A stretch of 64,000 bases of DNA from Kitasatospora sp. SolWspMP-SS2h. Its GTDB lineage: Bacteria > Actinomycetota > Actinomycetes > Streptomycetales > Streptomycetaceae. The notes beneath the pieces are model-generated. The model saw nothing but the letters and a program-made list of their open reading frames with translations, did no database searches and was not told the origin of the DNA. The DNA lies in assembly GCF_003259315.1 (NCBI RefSeq), contig NZ_QLLT01000026.1, positions 27,722 through 91,721 on the forward strand. Reading direction: 5' to 3'. Every line of letters begins with the position of its first letter. The stretch's first letter is position 1. Below are positions 36,595-43,856 of this stretch, in pieces. A program made the position numbers and the translations under genes.

Positions 36595-39198
36595 TCAGAG
36601 CCGGGGGTCGACCGGCTCTGACTCCAGGGCCAGCACCGCGAACACCGCCTCGTGCACCCGCCACAGCGGCTCGCCGGCCGCCAGCCGGTCCAGCGACTCC
36701 AGGCCGAGCGCGTACTCGCGCAGGGCGAGCGAGCGCTTGTGGCCGAGCGAGCGCTGGCGCAGCCGGTCCAGGTGCCGGGTGTAGTCCGGGCCGTAGATGA
36801 TCCGCAGGTACTCCCGGCCGCGGACCTTCAACCCGGGCTGGACCAGCCGCCCGGAGCCGTCCCGGTGCAGCGGGTCGACCGGCTTGACCACCATGCCCTC
36901 GCCGCCGGCGCCGGTCAGCTCCTCCCACCAGGCGGTGGCGGCGGCGACCGAGGAATCGTCCCCGGTGTCGACCAGCAGCCGCCCGGTGCGGTGCAGCACC
37001 GGCTGCGCGGCGGCCGGCCCGGCGGCCGTCCGGTCGGCTTCCACCAGCCGGTCGATCAGGGCGAGGTGCTCGGTGTGCGGGCGCAGGGCCAGGTTGGCGC
37101 CCTCGGCGGCGAGCAGCTGGAACGGGGCCAGCCGGATGCCGTCGAGGCCCTCGGTGGGCCAGCAGTAGCGCCGGTACGCCTCGGTGAAGGCCAGGGCGTC
37201 GGCGGCGCGCTCCTGCTGGCGGTCCGCCAGCTCCGCCACGTCCAGTCCGCGGTCGGCGGCCCGGGCGAGGGCGTCGAGCGCGGCGGGCAGCGCGGCTCCG
37301 GCGGCCGCGCCGACGGCGGCGTACTGCCGGCGCAGCAGCTCGACCGCCTTGAGCGACCAGGGCAGCAGCTCGGCGTCCAGCAGCAGCCAGCCGGTGTCGA
37401 GTTCGTCGAACAGGCCGGCGTCCTCGGCGGCGGCCCGGAGCCGGTCGAGGATCGCGCCGGTGAGCCGCTCGTCGCTGAGGAAGGCGCGGCCGGTCCTGGT
37501 CCAGATCGCGCCCGGGCCGGGCAGGCCGAAGCGCTTCTCCAGGGCGGCGTCGTCCCGGGCGACCAGGACGACGGCCCGCGAGCCCATGTGCTTCTCCTCG
37601 CAGACCACCTGCCGCACCCCGTCGTGCCGGTAGGCGAAGAACGCCTCCTCGGGATGCTCCAGCAGGCCCTCGCGCCGGGAGGTCGGCGAGGGGGCCATGG
37701 TGGGCGGCAGGTAGGTGAGCAGCCGCGGGTCGAGCGCGAAGCGGCTCATCACCTCCAGCGCGGCGGCGGCGTTCTCCTCCCGGACGGCGACGTTGCCGAG
37801 CCGGGCGGTCTCCACCACCCGGCGGCCGGCCACGTCCGCCAGGTCGAGCGGGCGGCCCTCCCGGCCGCCGGGCGCGTCGGTGTGCATCGGGCGGACCGGC
37901 TCGTACCACTCCTGCTCGGCCGGGACGGCGACGATCTCCCGCTCCGGGTAGCGCAGCGCGGTCAGGCTGCCGCCGAACGCGCAGCCGGTGTCCAGGCAGA
38001 TGGTGTTGTTGAGGAAGCTCGCCACCGGCACGGGGGTGTGGCCGTAGACCACCAGGGCGCGGCCGCGGTACTCCTCGGCCCACGGGTAGCGCACCGGCAG
38101 GCCGTACTCGTCGGTCTCGCCGGTGGTGTCGCCGTACAGCGCGTGCGAGCGGACCCGACCGGAGGCGCGGCCGTGGTACTTCTCCGGCAGACCGGCGTGG
38201 CAGACCACCAGCGCGCCGCCGTCCAGCAGGTAGTGGCTGACCAGGCCGCGCATGAACTCCCGCACCCGGGCCCGGAACTCGTCGCTCTCGGCGGACAGCT
38301 GGTCGATCGACTCCTGGAGGCCGTGCGAGACGGTGACCTTGCGGCCGCCCATCCAGCGGCCGAGCTTGTTCTCGTGGTTGCCGGGGACGCAGAGGGCGTG
38401 GCCGGCCTCGACCATGCCCATCACCAGGCGCAGCACGCCCGGGGTGTCCGGGCCGCGGTCGACCAGGTCGCCGACGAAGACCGCGGTGCGGCCCTCGGGG
38501 TGCGCGGCGTCCACCGCGCGGCCCCGCTCGTCGCGGGTGAGCGCGTAGCCGAGCCGCTCCAGCAGCGTCTCCAGCTCGGAGCGGCAGCCGTGGATGTCGC
38601 CGACGACGTCGAACGGGCCGGTCAGGTGCCGCAGGTCGTTGTACCGCTTCTCCGGGACGATCTCGGCGCGCTCGACCTCCTCGACCCCGCGCAGCACGTG
38701 CACCTTGCGGAAGCCCTCGCGCTCCAGCCCGCGCAGCGAGCGGCGCAGCTCGCGCTGGTGGCGGGGGATCACGTGGGCCGGCAACTGCCGGTCCGGCCGG
38801 GCCCGGTTGCGCTCGGCGCACACCTCGGCCGGGACGTCCAGCACGATCGCGATCGGCAGCACGTGGTGCTCCCGGGCGAGGGCGACCAGCTGGCGGCGGG
38901 CCTCCTGCTGGACGTTGGTGGCGTCGACCACGGTGAGCCGGCCCGCCGCGAGCCGCTTGCCGACGATGTAGTGCAGCACGTCGAAGGCGTCGGCGGAGGC
39001 GGACTGGTCGTTCTCGTCGTCGGCGACCAGCCCGCGGCAGAAGTCGGAGGAGACCACCTCGGTGGGCTTGAAGTGCTTGCGGGCGAAGCTGGACTTGCCG
39101 GAGCCGGTGCTGCCGATCAGCACCACCAGCGAGACGTCGGTGACGGGCAGTCGGCGGCCGGCCCGGGCGGGGGTCGTCTCCGGGGTTTCGGTGGTCAT
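36595..39198 (-). CDS. pnkp: Bacterial polynucleotide kinase-phosphatase (RNA repair, Pnkp)
   Basis: 867-residue three-domain RNA-repair enzyme. The N-terminal kinase has the P-loop GSTGSGKS at 29-36. The central metallophosphoesterase has GDIHGC, GDLVDRGPD, GNHENK and VCHAGLP. The C-terminal ligase-like adenylyltransferase has the nucleotidyl lysine Lys536 in EEKHMGSRAVV and later EGMVVKP. It heals broken RNA ends (5' kinase, 2',3' phosphatase) and, with Hen1, seals them. ATG at 39196-39198 overlaps the hen1 stop by 4 bases (ATGA), so the pair is translationally coupled. Typical targets are tRNAs cut by ribotoxins. Confidence 0.95.
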   Translation of the reverse strand: MTTETPETTPARAGRRLPVTDVSLVVLIGSTGSGKSSFARKHFKPTEVVSSDFCRGLVADDENDQSASADAFDVLHYIVGKRLAAGRLTVVDATNVQQEARRQLVALAREHHVLPIAIVLDVPAEVCAERNRARPDRQLPAHVIPRHQRELRRSLRGLEREGFRKVHVLRGVEEVERAEIVPEKRYNDLRHLTGPFDVVGDIHGCRSELETLLERLGYALTRDERGRAVDAAHPEGRTAVFVGDLVDRGPDTPGVLRLVMGMVEAGHALCVPGNHENKLGRWMGGRKVTVSHGLQESIDQLSAESDEFRARVREFMRGLVSHYLLDGGALVVCHAGLPEKYHGRASGRVRSHALYGDTTGETDEYGLPVRYPWAEEYRGRALVVYGHTPVPVASFLNNTICLDTGCAFGGSLTALRYPEREIVAVPAEQEWYEPVRPMHTDAPGGREGRPLDLADVAGRRVVETARLGNVAVREENAAAALEVMSRFALDPRLLTYLPPTMAPSPTSRREGLLEHPEEAFFAYRHDGVRQVVCEEKHMGSRAVVLVARDDAALEKRFGLPGPGAIWTRTGRAFLSDERLTGAILDRLRAAAEDAGLFDELDTGWLLLDAELLPWSLKAVELLRRQYAAVGAAAGAALPAALDALARAADRGLDVAELADRQQERAADALAFTEAYRRYCWPTEGLDGIRLAPFQLLAAEGANLALRPHTEHLALIDRLVEADRTAAGPAAAQPVLHRTGRLLVDTGDDSSVAAATAWWEELTGAGGEGMVVKPVDPLHRDGSGRLVQPGLKVRGREYLRIIYGPDYTRHLDRLRQRSLGHKRSLALREYALGLESLDRLAAGEPLWRVHEAVFAVLALESEPVDPRL

Positions 39199-40946
39199 CG
39201 GTGGGCGCTCCCTTCCGGGGCGGAGTCGTACGACGGGGTGCCGGCGGCGCCGGTCGCGGCGGTGTCGGTCGCGGTCGCGGTCGCGGTGGTGCCGGCGGTG
39301 CGGGTGGTGCCGGTCGCGGTGGTGCTGGCGGCCGGGTCGGGTTCGACGATGCGGAAGTGCGCGAGCTGGGTGGGCGCGCCGACCTCGGGGTCGACCGGGC
39401 CGACCGGCTCCAGCTCGACGCGGTAGCCGTAGGCGGCGGCGACCTGCTCCGTCCAGGCCGCGAACTCGGCGCGGCTCCACTCGAAGCGGTGGTCGTCGTG
39501 CCGCCGGTGCCCGGCGGGCAGGCTCTCCCAGCGGGCGTTGTACTCGACGTTCGGGGTGGTGACCACGACCGCGGCGGGCCGGGCCGCGCCGAACACGGCG
39601 TACTCCAGCGCGGGCAGCCGGGGCAGGTCGAGGTGCTCGATGACCTCGCACAGCACCGCCGCGTCGTAGCCCTTCAGCCGGGCGTCGGTGTACGTCAGCG
39701 CGCCCTGGACCAGCCTGACCCGGCGGGCCTGCCGCTCCGGCAGCCGGTCCAGGCGGAGCCGTCGGGCGGCGGTCGACAGCGCGCGGGAGGAGACGTCCAC
39801 GCCGAGCACCTCGGTCACCCGCGGCTCCTTGAGCAGCGCGCCCACCAGCTCGCCCTGCCCGCAGCCCAGGTCGAGCACCCGGGCCGCGCCGGTGCGAGCC
39901 AGCGCCGCCAGGATCGCCGTCCGCCGCTGCACGGCGAGCGGCCCCCCACGCTCCCGGGCGCCCTCGGCGTCACCGGCGCGCTCGGCGTCGGTGACCGAAA
40001 CCCGGTCGGTCAGGCCGGTCGGGCCGGTCAGGCCGGTCAGGCCGGTCGATCCGGTCAGGCCGGTCGATCCGGTGGCGTCCACCTCCTCAGCGGCATCCGT
40101 GGCATCCGTAGCATCCGGGGTGTCCGGCACGTCCGGAACGGCGTTGTCGATCTCCTCGGCCTCGCGGTCGTCGGCCTCGGCCAGGCGGGCCAGGGCCAGG
40201 CGTTCCATGGCGATCTTGGTCAGCGACCAGCGGCGGGCCAGGTAGCGACGGATGATCAGGGCGCGTTCGGGGTGCTCGGCCAGCCAGCCCTGACCGGCCG
40301 CGAGCAGCTTGTCGACCTCGTCGGGGGCGACCCAGTAGTGCTTGGCCCCGTCGAGGACCGGCAGCAGCACGTAGAGGTGCTGCAACGCGTCGGCGAGCCG
40401 CAGGGTGCCGGTCAGTTCGAGCCGCACGTACCGGGAGTCGCCCCACTCCGGGAAGGACTCGTCCAGCGGAACGGGCCGCACGTCGACCCGCCAGCCCAGC
40501 GGGGCGAACAGCCGCTCCACCAGCGCGGGGCCCTCGCCGCCGGCCACCGGGACGGCGGGCAGGGCGATCCGCAGCGGCATCGCCCGGCCGGGCAGTTCGG
40601 GCCGGTGGGCGCACTCCCCCTTCATCGCGGACCGGTAGACCGTGCGCAGCGCCACCGCGAGCAGCGAGGAGGCGGCGTACGGGCGGTCGTTGACGTACTG
40701 GGCGAGCGCGAGGTCGGGCGAGCCGGACCGGCCCTGGCCGCGCCCCTGGCGGAGCAGCGCCGTCGGGTCGACCTCCAGCAGCAGCGCGGCGGTGCACACC
40801 TGCTCCCCGGCCTCGGGGTAGAAGACGTGCGCCGTGCCGTGCGTGGTGGTGAACCGCTGCACCTTGTCGGGGTGCTTGTGCAGCAGGAAGCCGAGGTCGG
40901 AGGCGGGGTTCTCGGCGGTGCCGGTGGTGGAGATGGATACGAACAC
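39195..40946 (-). CDS. hen1: 3' terminal RNA ribose 2'-O-methyltransferase Hen1
   Basis: 583-residue partner of Pnkp. The N-terminal half (about 1-260) is the bacterial Hen1-specific region that activates the Pnkp ligase. The C-terminal half (about 340-560) is a SAM methyltransferase with RVLDLGCGQGE and the metal-binding EVIEHL motif (Glu434, Glu437, His438). A later His in HDDHRFEW (483 or 486) completes the site. It methylates the 2'-OH at the break so the repaired RNA resists re-cleavage. Between the halves is an unusual low-complexity linker (about 265-335) with DATDATD and TGS/TGL tripeptides. GTG at 40944-40946 has no ribosome site, and CATACT lies 7 bases upstream, suggesting a leaderless message. 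Confidence 0.94.
   Translation of the reverse strand: MFVSISTTGTAENPASDLGFLLHKHPDKVQRFTTTHGTAHVFYPEAGEQVCTAALLLEVDPTALLRQGRGQGRSGSPDLALAQYVNDRPYAASSLLAVALRTVYRSAMKGECAHRPELPGRAMPLRIALPAVPVAGGEGPALVERLFAPLGWRVDVRPVPLDESFPEWGDSRYVRLELTGTLRLADALQHLYVLLPVLDGAKHYWVAPDEVDKLLAAGQGWLAEHPERALIIRRYLARRWSLTKIAMERLALARLAEADDREAEEIDNAVPDVPDTPDATDATDAAEEVDATGSTGLTGSTGLTGLTGPTGLTDRVSVTDAERAGDAEGARERGGPLAVQRRTAILAALARTGAARVLDLGCGQGELVGALLKEPRVTEVLGVDVSSRALSTAARRLRLDRLPERQARRVRLVQGALTYTDARLKGYDAAVLCEVIEHLDLPRLPALEYAVFGAARPAAVVVTTPNVEYNARWESLPAGHRRHDDHRFEWSRAEFAAWTEQVAAAYGYRVELEPVGPVDPEVGAPTQLAHFRIVEPDPAASTTATGTTRTAGTTATATATDTAATGAAGTPSYDSAPEGSAHR
40008..40076. repeat. 9-base tandem repeats inside hen1
   Basis: About eight imperfect copies of a 9-base unit (GGTCAGGCC or GGTCGATCC on the plus strand). 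They encode the tripeptides TGL, TGS and TGP in the linker between the two halves of Hen1. The repeat keeps the reading frame. Confidence 0.85.
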
Positions 40947-41047
40947 CCGACCGAGTATGACCTGCGGGTCTGTGCGGGAGCACCAGGTTTTGTCCGTCCG
41001 GTGAGCGTGTTGGTCAGCCCTCGGCCTGATTCGTTACGGTGCGGGAT
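40947..41047. promoter_or_regulatory. Divergent promoters of hen1 and dapD
   Basis: This 101-base gap holds CATACT (40953-40958, minus strand) 7 bases before the hen1 GTG and TACGGT (41035-41040) 8 bases before the dapD GTG. With -10 boxes so close to both starts and no ribosome sites, both messages are probably leaderless. TGGTCA (41011-41016), 18 bases before TACGGT, is a possible -35 box. Confidence 0.5.
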
Positions 41048-42037
41048 GTGACTGCTGAAACCTCCACCCCCGCAAGTGGCGCGGTGGCCGCCGGCCTCGC
41101 GACCATCGCCGCCGACGGCACCGTGCTCGACACCTGGTTCCCGGCGCCCGGGCTGGCCGCCGCCCCCGGCCCGTCCGGCACCGTCCGACTGAGCGCCGAG
41201 GAGGCCGAACTGGCCCTCGGCCCGGGCGCCGCCGAGGCGCTCCGCACCGACGCCCGGCGCGGCGTCGAGGTGGTGGCGGTGCGCACCACGATCTCCTCCC
41301 TGGACGAGAAACCGCTGGACGCGTACGACGTCTACCTGCGACTGCACCTGCTCTCCTCCCGCCTGGTGAAGCCGCACGGCCAGAACCTGGACGGCATCTT
41401 CGGCCTGCTGGCCAACGTCGCCTGGACCTCGATCGGCCCGACCCCGGTCGCCAACGTGGAGCAGGCCCGGCTGGCGGTGCGCGCCCAGGGCGGGCAGCTC
41501 GCCCTGTACGGCATCGACAAGTTCCCCCGGATGACCGACTACGTCGCGCCGTCCGGCGTCCGGATCGCCCACGCCGACCGGGTGCGCCTGGGCGCGCACC
41601 TGGCCGAGGGCACCACGGTGATGCACGAGGGCTTCGTCAACTTCAACGCGGGCACCCTGGGCACCTCGATGGTCGAGGGCCGGATCAGCGCCGGCGTGGT
41701 GGTCGGCGACCACAGCGACATCGGCGGCGGCTCCTCGATCATGGGGACCCTGTCCGGGGGCGGCAAGCAGGTCGTCTCGGTGGGCGAGCGCTGCCTGCTG
41801 GGCGCCAACGCGGGCATCGGCATCTCGCTGGGCAACGACTGCGTGGTCGAGGCCGGCCTGTACGTGACGGCCGGCACCCGGGTCACCACGCCGGACGGCT
41901 CGGTGGCCAAGGCGGTGGAGCTGTCCGGCCAGGACAACCTGCTGTTCCGCCGCAACTCGCAGTCCGGCGCGGTCGAGGTGATCGCCCGCTCCGGCTCGTG
42001 GGGCGGTCTGAACACGGATCTGCACGCGCACAACTGA
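41048..42037 (+). CDS. dapD: Tetrahydropyridine-2,6-dicarboxylate N-succinyltransferase
   Basis: 329-residue cytosolic acyltransferase of the succinylase branch of lysine and diaminopimelate synthesis, using succinyl-CoA. The C-terminal half is a left-handed beta-helix with hexapeptide repeats (VRIAHADRVRLGAHLAEG, GISAGVVVGDHSDIGGG and NAGIGISLGNDC regions). The glycine-rich IMGTLSGGGKQ loop of the actinobacterial DapD group is present. GTG at 41048 is preferred as a leaderless start. GTG at 41039 would add three residues but overlaps the likely -10 box. A hairpin terminator follows at 42061. Confidence 0.94.
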   Translation: MTAETSTPASGAVAAGLATIAADGTVLDTWFPAPGLAAAPGPSGTVRLSAEEAELALGPGAAEALRTDARRGVEVVAVRTTISSLDEKPLDAYDVYLRLHLLSSRLVKPHGQNLDGIFGLLANVAWTSIGPTPVANVEQARLAVRAQGGQLALYGIDKFPRMTDYVAPSGVRIAHADRVRLGAHLAEGTTVMHEGFVNFNAGTLGTSMVEGRISAGVVVGDHSDIGGGSSIMGTLSGGGKQVVSVGERCLLGANAGIGISLGNDCVVEAGLYVTAGTRVTTPDGSVAKAVELSGQDNLLFRRNSQSGAVEVIARSGSWGGLNTDLHAHN

Positions 42038-42060
42038 CCTCCTGTCAGGTGGTTCCCGCC

Positions 42061-42099
42061 GGGCGGTCGGGCCGCTGTTCTCCAACGGCCCGGCCGCCC
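42061..42099 (+). terminator. Hairpin terminator after dapD
   Basis: Fourteen-base arms (42061-42074 with 42086-42099) pair with one mismatch around an 11-base loop, 23 bases after the dapD stop. The rest of 42038-42349 shows no gene, only a direct repeat of CCTGCGGACCCGG (about 42108 and 42126). Confidence 0.8.
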
Positions 42100-42315
42100 G
42101 GCCCGGCCTGCGGACCCGGCACACCCTGCGGACCCGGTGCGCCCGCCGGGCTGGCGGACGCCGTGCCCCGGCGCCGTAGCCGAGCGGGGGCGGGCCCCGC
42201 AAACCCGGCTCACTCCTGCGGCTGACCGGGACCGCCGGTTGGACCTCAACGGGTGGTCCGGGGTGACCGCGCGCGGCGGGGGCTCGTTGGACCGGCGGTG
42301 CCGACACCCGGCGCT

Positions 42316-43203
42316 TCACACCGCACCACCGAGCTGAAGGGGCCCCCTCATGTCCGAGCCCTGGACCGACCCGCCCACCGCGGACACCACCGCGGACGGC
42401 GTGCCCGCCACCCCGAAGTCGCTGTTGGAGCAGATGCAGGAACTGCTCGCCTCGATCAACACCGACCTGGCCGGATTCGACTCCGACCTGCGGTCCTCCC
42501 CCGTCCGCCGCGCGCAGGACACCCCGCCGGACGAGTCGCCCCGCACCTGAGCGCCGCCCGCCACCGGGACCGGCGGGCCCAGCGGGATCACGAGCCTGGG
42601 CTCCTCCCGCCGGGCCCCGCCCGGGGCTCCCGGGTCGGCCGGCTCCGCCCACTCCCCTTCCCGCGGCTCCCGCCGCCCCGGCTGCCCCGGCTCGTCGTCG
42701 GGGGCCCGCGCGTCCGTCGAACTCCGCTGCTCGCGCAGGAGTTCGGCCACCAGGTCGCGGCACTCGGAGCCGGCGTCCAGCCCGTCGATGCAGCTCCAGT
42801 ACAGGCTCTCGGTCTCCGCCCCGCAGGCGAGCACCACCAGGCTCTCGCTCATCTCCGCCAGCAGCAGGGCGAGTTCGGCCAGCACCGGCTCCAGCTCACC
42901 GAGCGCGCCGAACCGCTCGACCAGCGTCGGCCCGGACCACTCCGGGTACACGCCGACCGGGCCGCCGGGCAGGTCGTCCAGGCCCGGTTCGGGCGGTTGG
43001 CGCAGGCAGCTCGCGGTGTGCGCGCCGGCCTCGCAGAGCAGCTGCCCGAGGGTGGCGAACGTCTCCCCGTCGTGGTCGGCGATCCGGGCCCCCACCGCCT
43101 CGGTGAGCAGCCCGGACTGCCAGGCCTCGTGCAGGATGTCGCCGGTCGTCCGGGCCTCGGCCAGGGCGTGCCGGACGGTCTTGATCAGTCGCAGCGCCTC
43201 CAT
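42316..43203 (-). CDS. DUF6099 family protein with long C-terminal extension
   Basis: The first 150 or so residues (MEALRLIKTVRHALAEART through CIDGLDAGSECRDLVAELL) match the streptomycete DUF6099 pattern, a small helical protein of unknown function with conserved Cys and Trp positions (LVVLACGAETESLYWSCID). The frame then continues to 295 residues through Pro/Gly/Arg-rich sequence that lies antisense to the small plus-strand gene at 42350. That extension may be real but looks unconstrained. ATG at 43201-43203 follows GGGGAG by 6 bases. Two DnaA boxes lie 100-125 bases upstream. Confidence 0.7.
   Translation of the reverse strand: MEALRLIKTVRHALAEARTTGDILHEAWQSGLLTEAVGARIADHDGETFATLGQLLCEAGAHTASCLRQPPEPGLDDLPGGPVGVYPEWSGPTLVERFGALGELEPVLAELALLLAEMSESLVVLACGAETESLYWSCIDGLDAGSECRDLVAELLREQRSSTDARAPDDEPGQPGRREPREGEWAEPADPGAPGGARREEPRLVIPLGPPVPVAGGAQVRGDSSGGVSCARRTGEDRRSESNPARSVLIEASSSCICSNSDFGVAGTPSAVVSAVGGSVQGSDMRGPLQLGGAV
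42350..42550 (+). CDS. Small acidic hypothetical protein (overlaps DUF6099 gene antisense)
   Basis: 66-residue acidic protein with a central amphipathic helix (KSLLEQMQELLASINTDL) and disordered Pro/Thr/Asp-rich ends. ATG at 42350 follows AAGGGG by about 8 bases. Nearly every codon ends in G or C. However, its third positions coincide with those of the minus-strand DUF6099 frame, so base composition cannot decide between the two strands. No family is recognised. Real translation is plausible but unproved. Confidence 0.45.
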   Translation: MSEPWTDPPTADTTADGVPATPKSLLEQMQELLASINTDLAGFDSDLRSSPVRRAQDTPPDESPRT

Positions 43204-43302
43204 GGTGCGCTCCCCTCGTCCACCGCCGCCGTCCTTCGGCGGTCGGTCACGGGGATCAGCGTGCCGCCGGTCGCGGGATGCTCCCAGCGGGTTCGGCGCA
43301 CC

Positions 43303-43328
43303 TGTGGAAAACCCGGCCCTGTGGACAA
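43303..43328. promoter_or_regulatory. Pair of DnaA boxes
   Basis: TGTGGACAA (43320-43328) is the exact complement of the preferred Streptomyces DnaA box TTGTCCACA. TGTGGAAAA (43303-43311) is a one-base variant in the same orientation, 17 bases away. They lie upstream of the DUF6099 gene and just downstream of the dCTPase-like gene, far from any origin-like cluster. Confidence 0.6.
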
Positions 43329-43385
43329 CCCGGGTCCCTCGCCCGGGTGAATTCCGGATGATTTCCAGGCCCGCCGGGAACCCGG

Positions 43386-43856
43386 CTAGGGCGCGGGGAA
43401 CCGGCTCTCGTTGCGTTCGATCTTCTCCGCCAGCGCCCGCAGCGGGTCCACCTCCAGCACGGTGCACAGCTGCAACAGGTAGGCCAGCACGTCGGCCACC
43501 TCGTCGCGGACCCGGTGCGCCGACCCCGCGTCCGCCATCACGTCGGCGGCCTGCTCGGGCGTCAGCCACTGGAAGACCTCCAGCAGTTCGCCCGCCTCGA
43601 CGGTCAGCGCCGAGGCCAGGTTCTTCGGGGTGTGGTACTGCTGCCAGTCCCGGACGGCCGCGAACTCGGCCAGCCGCCGCTGCAGTTCGGGCACCGTCAG
43701 CCCGGCCGCCCCTCCGCCGGCCCCCGCTCCGCCCGCCCCCGGCTCAACCGCCCCCGTCCCGCCCGCCGCCGTCCCGGACACCACCGTCCCGGGCACCGCC
43801 GCCCCGCCCGCCGCCATCTCCGCGTCCGGCCTCGCCGGTTCTGCTTCGTCGCTCAT
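43386..43856 (-). CDS. MazG-superfamily nucleotide pyrophosphohydrolase (dCTPase-like)
   Basis: 156-residue all-alpha NTP pyrophosphohydrolase of the RS21-C6/MazG superfamily, whose members hydrolyse dCTP or non-canonical dNTPs to monophosphates. The domain (about 52-150) begins LTVPELQRRLAEFAAVRDW and has HTPKNLASALTVEAGELLEVFQW (split around 78-100). The acidic EVADVLAYLL motif supplies metal ligands. The first 50 residues are disordered Gly/Ala/Pro-rich sequence. Its ATG (43854-43856) overlaps the stop of the upstream SMC-like ATPase gene (ATGA), so the two are made together. Confidence 0.85.
   Translation of the reverse strand: MSDEAEPARPDAEMAAGGAAVPGTVVSGTAAGGTGAVEPGAGGAGAGGGAAGLTVPELQRRLAEFAAVRDWQQYHTPKNLASALTVEAGELLEVFQWLTPEQAADVMADAGSAHRVRDEVADVLAYLLQLCTVLEVDPLRALAEKIERNESRFPAP

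Noticed and set aside
43303..43328. Replication origin
   Set aside because: Only two DnaA boxes, no AT-rich unwinding element, and no dnaA or dnaN nearby. A chromosomal origin would have many boxes.
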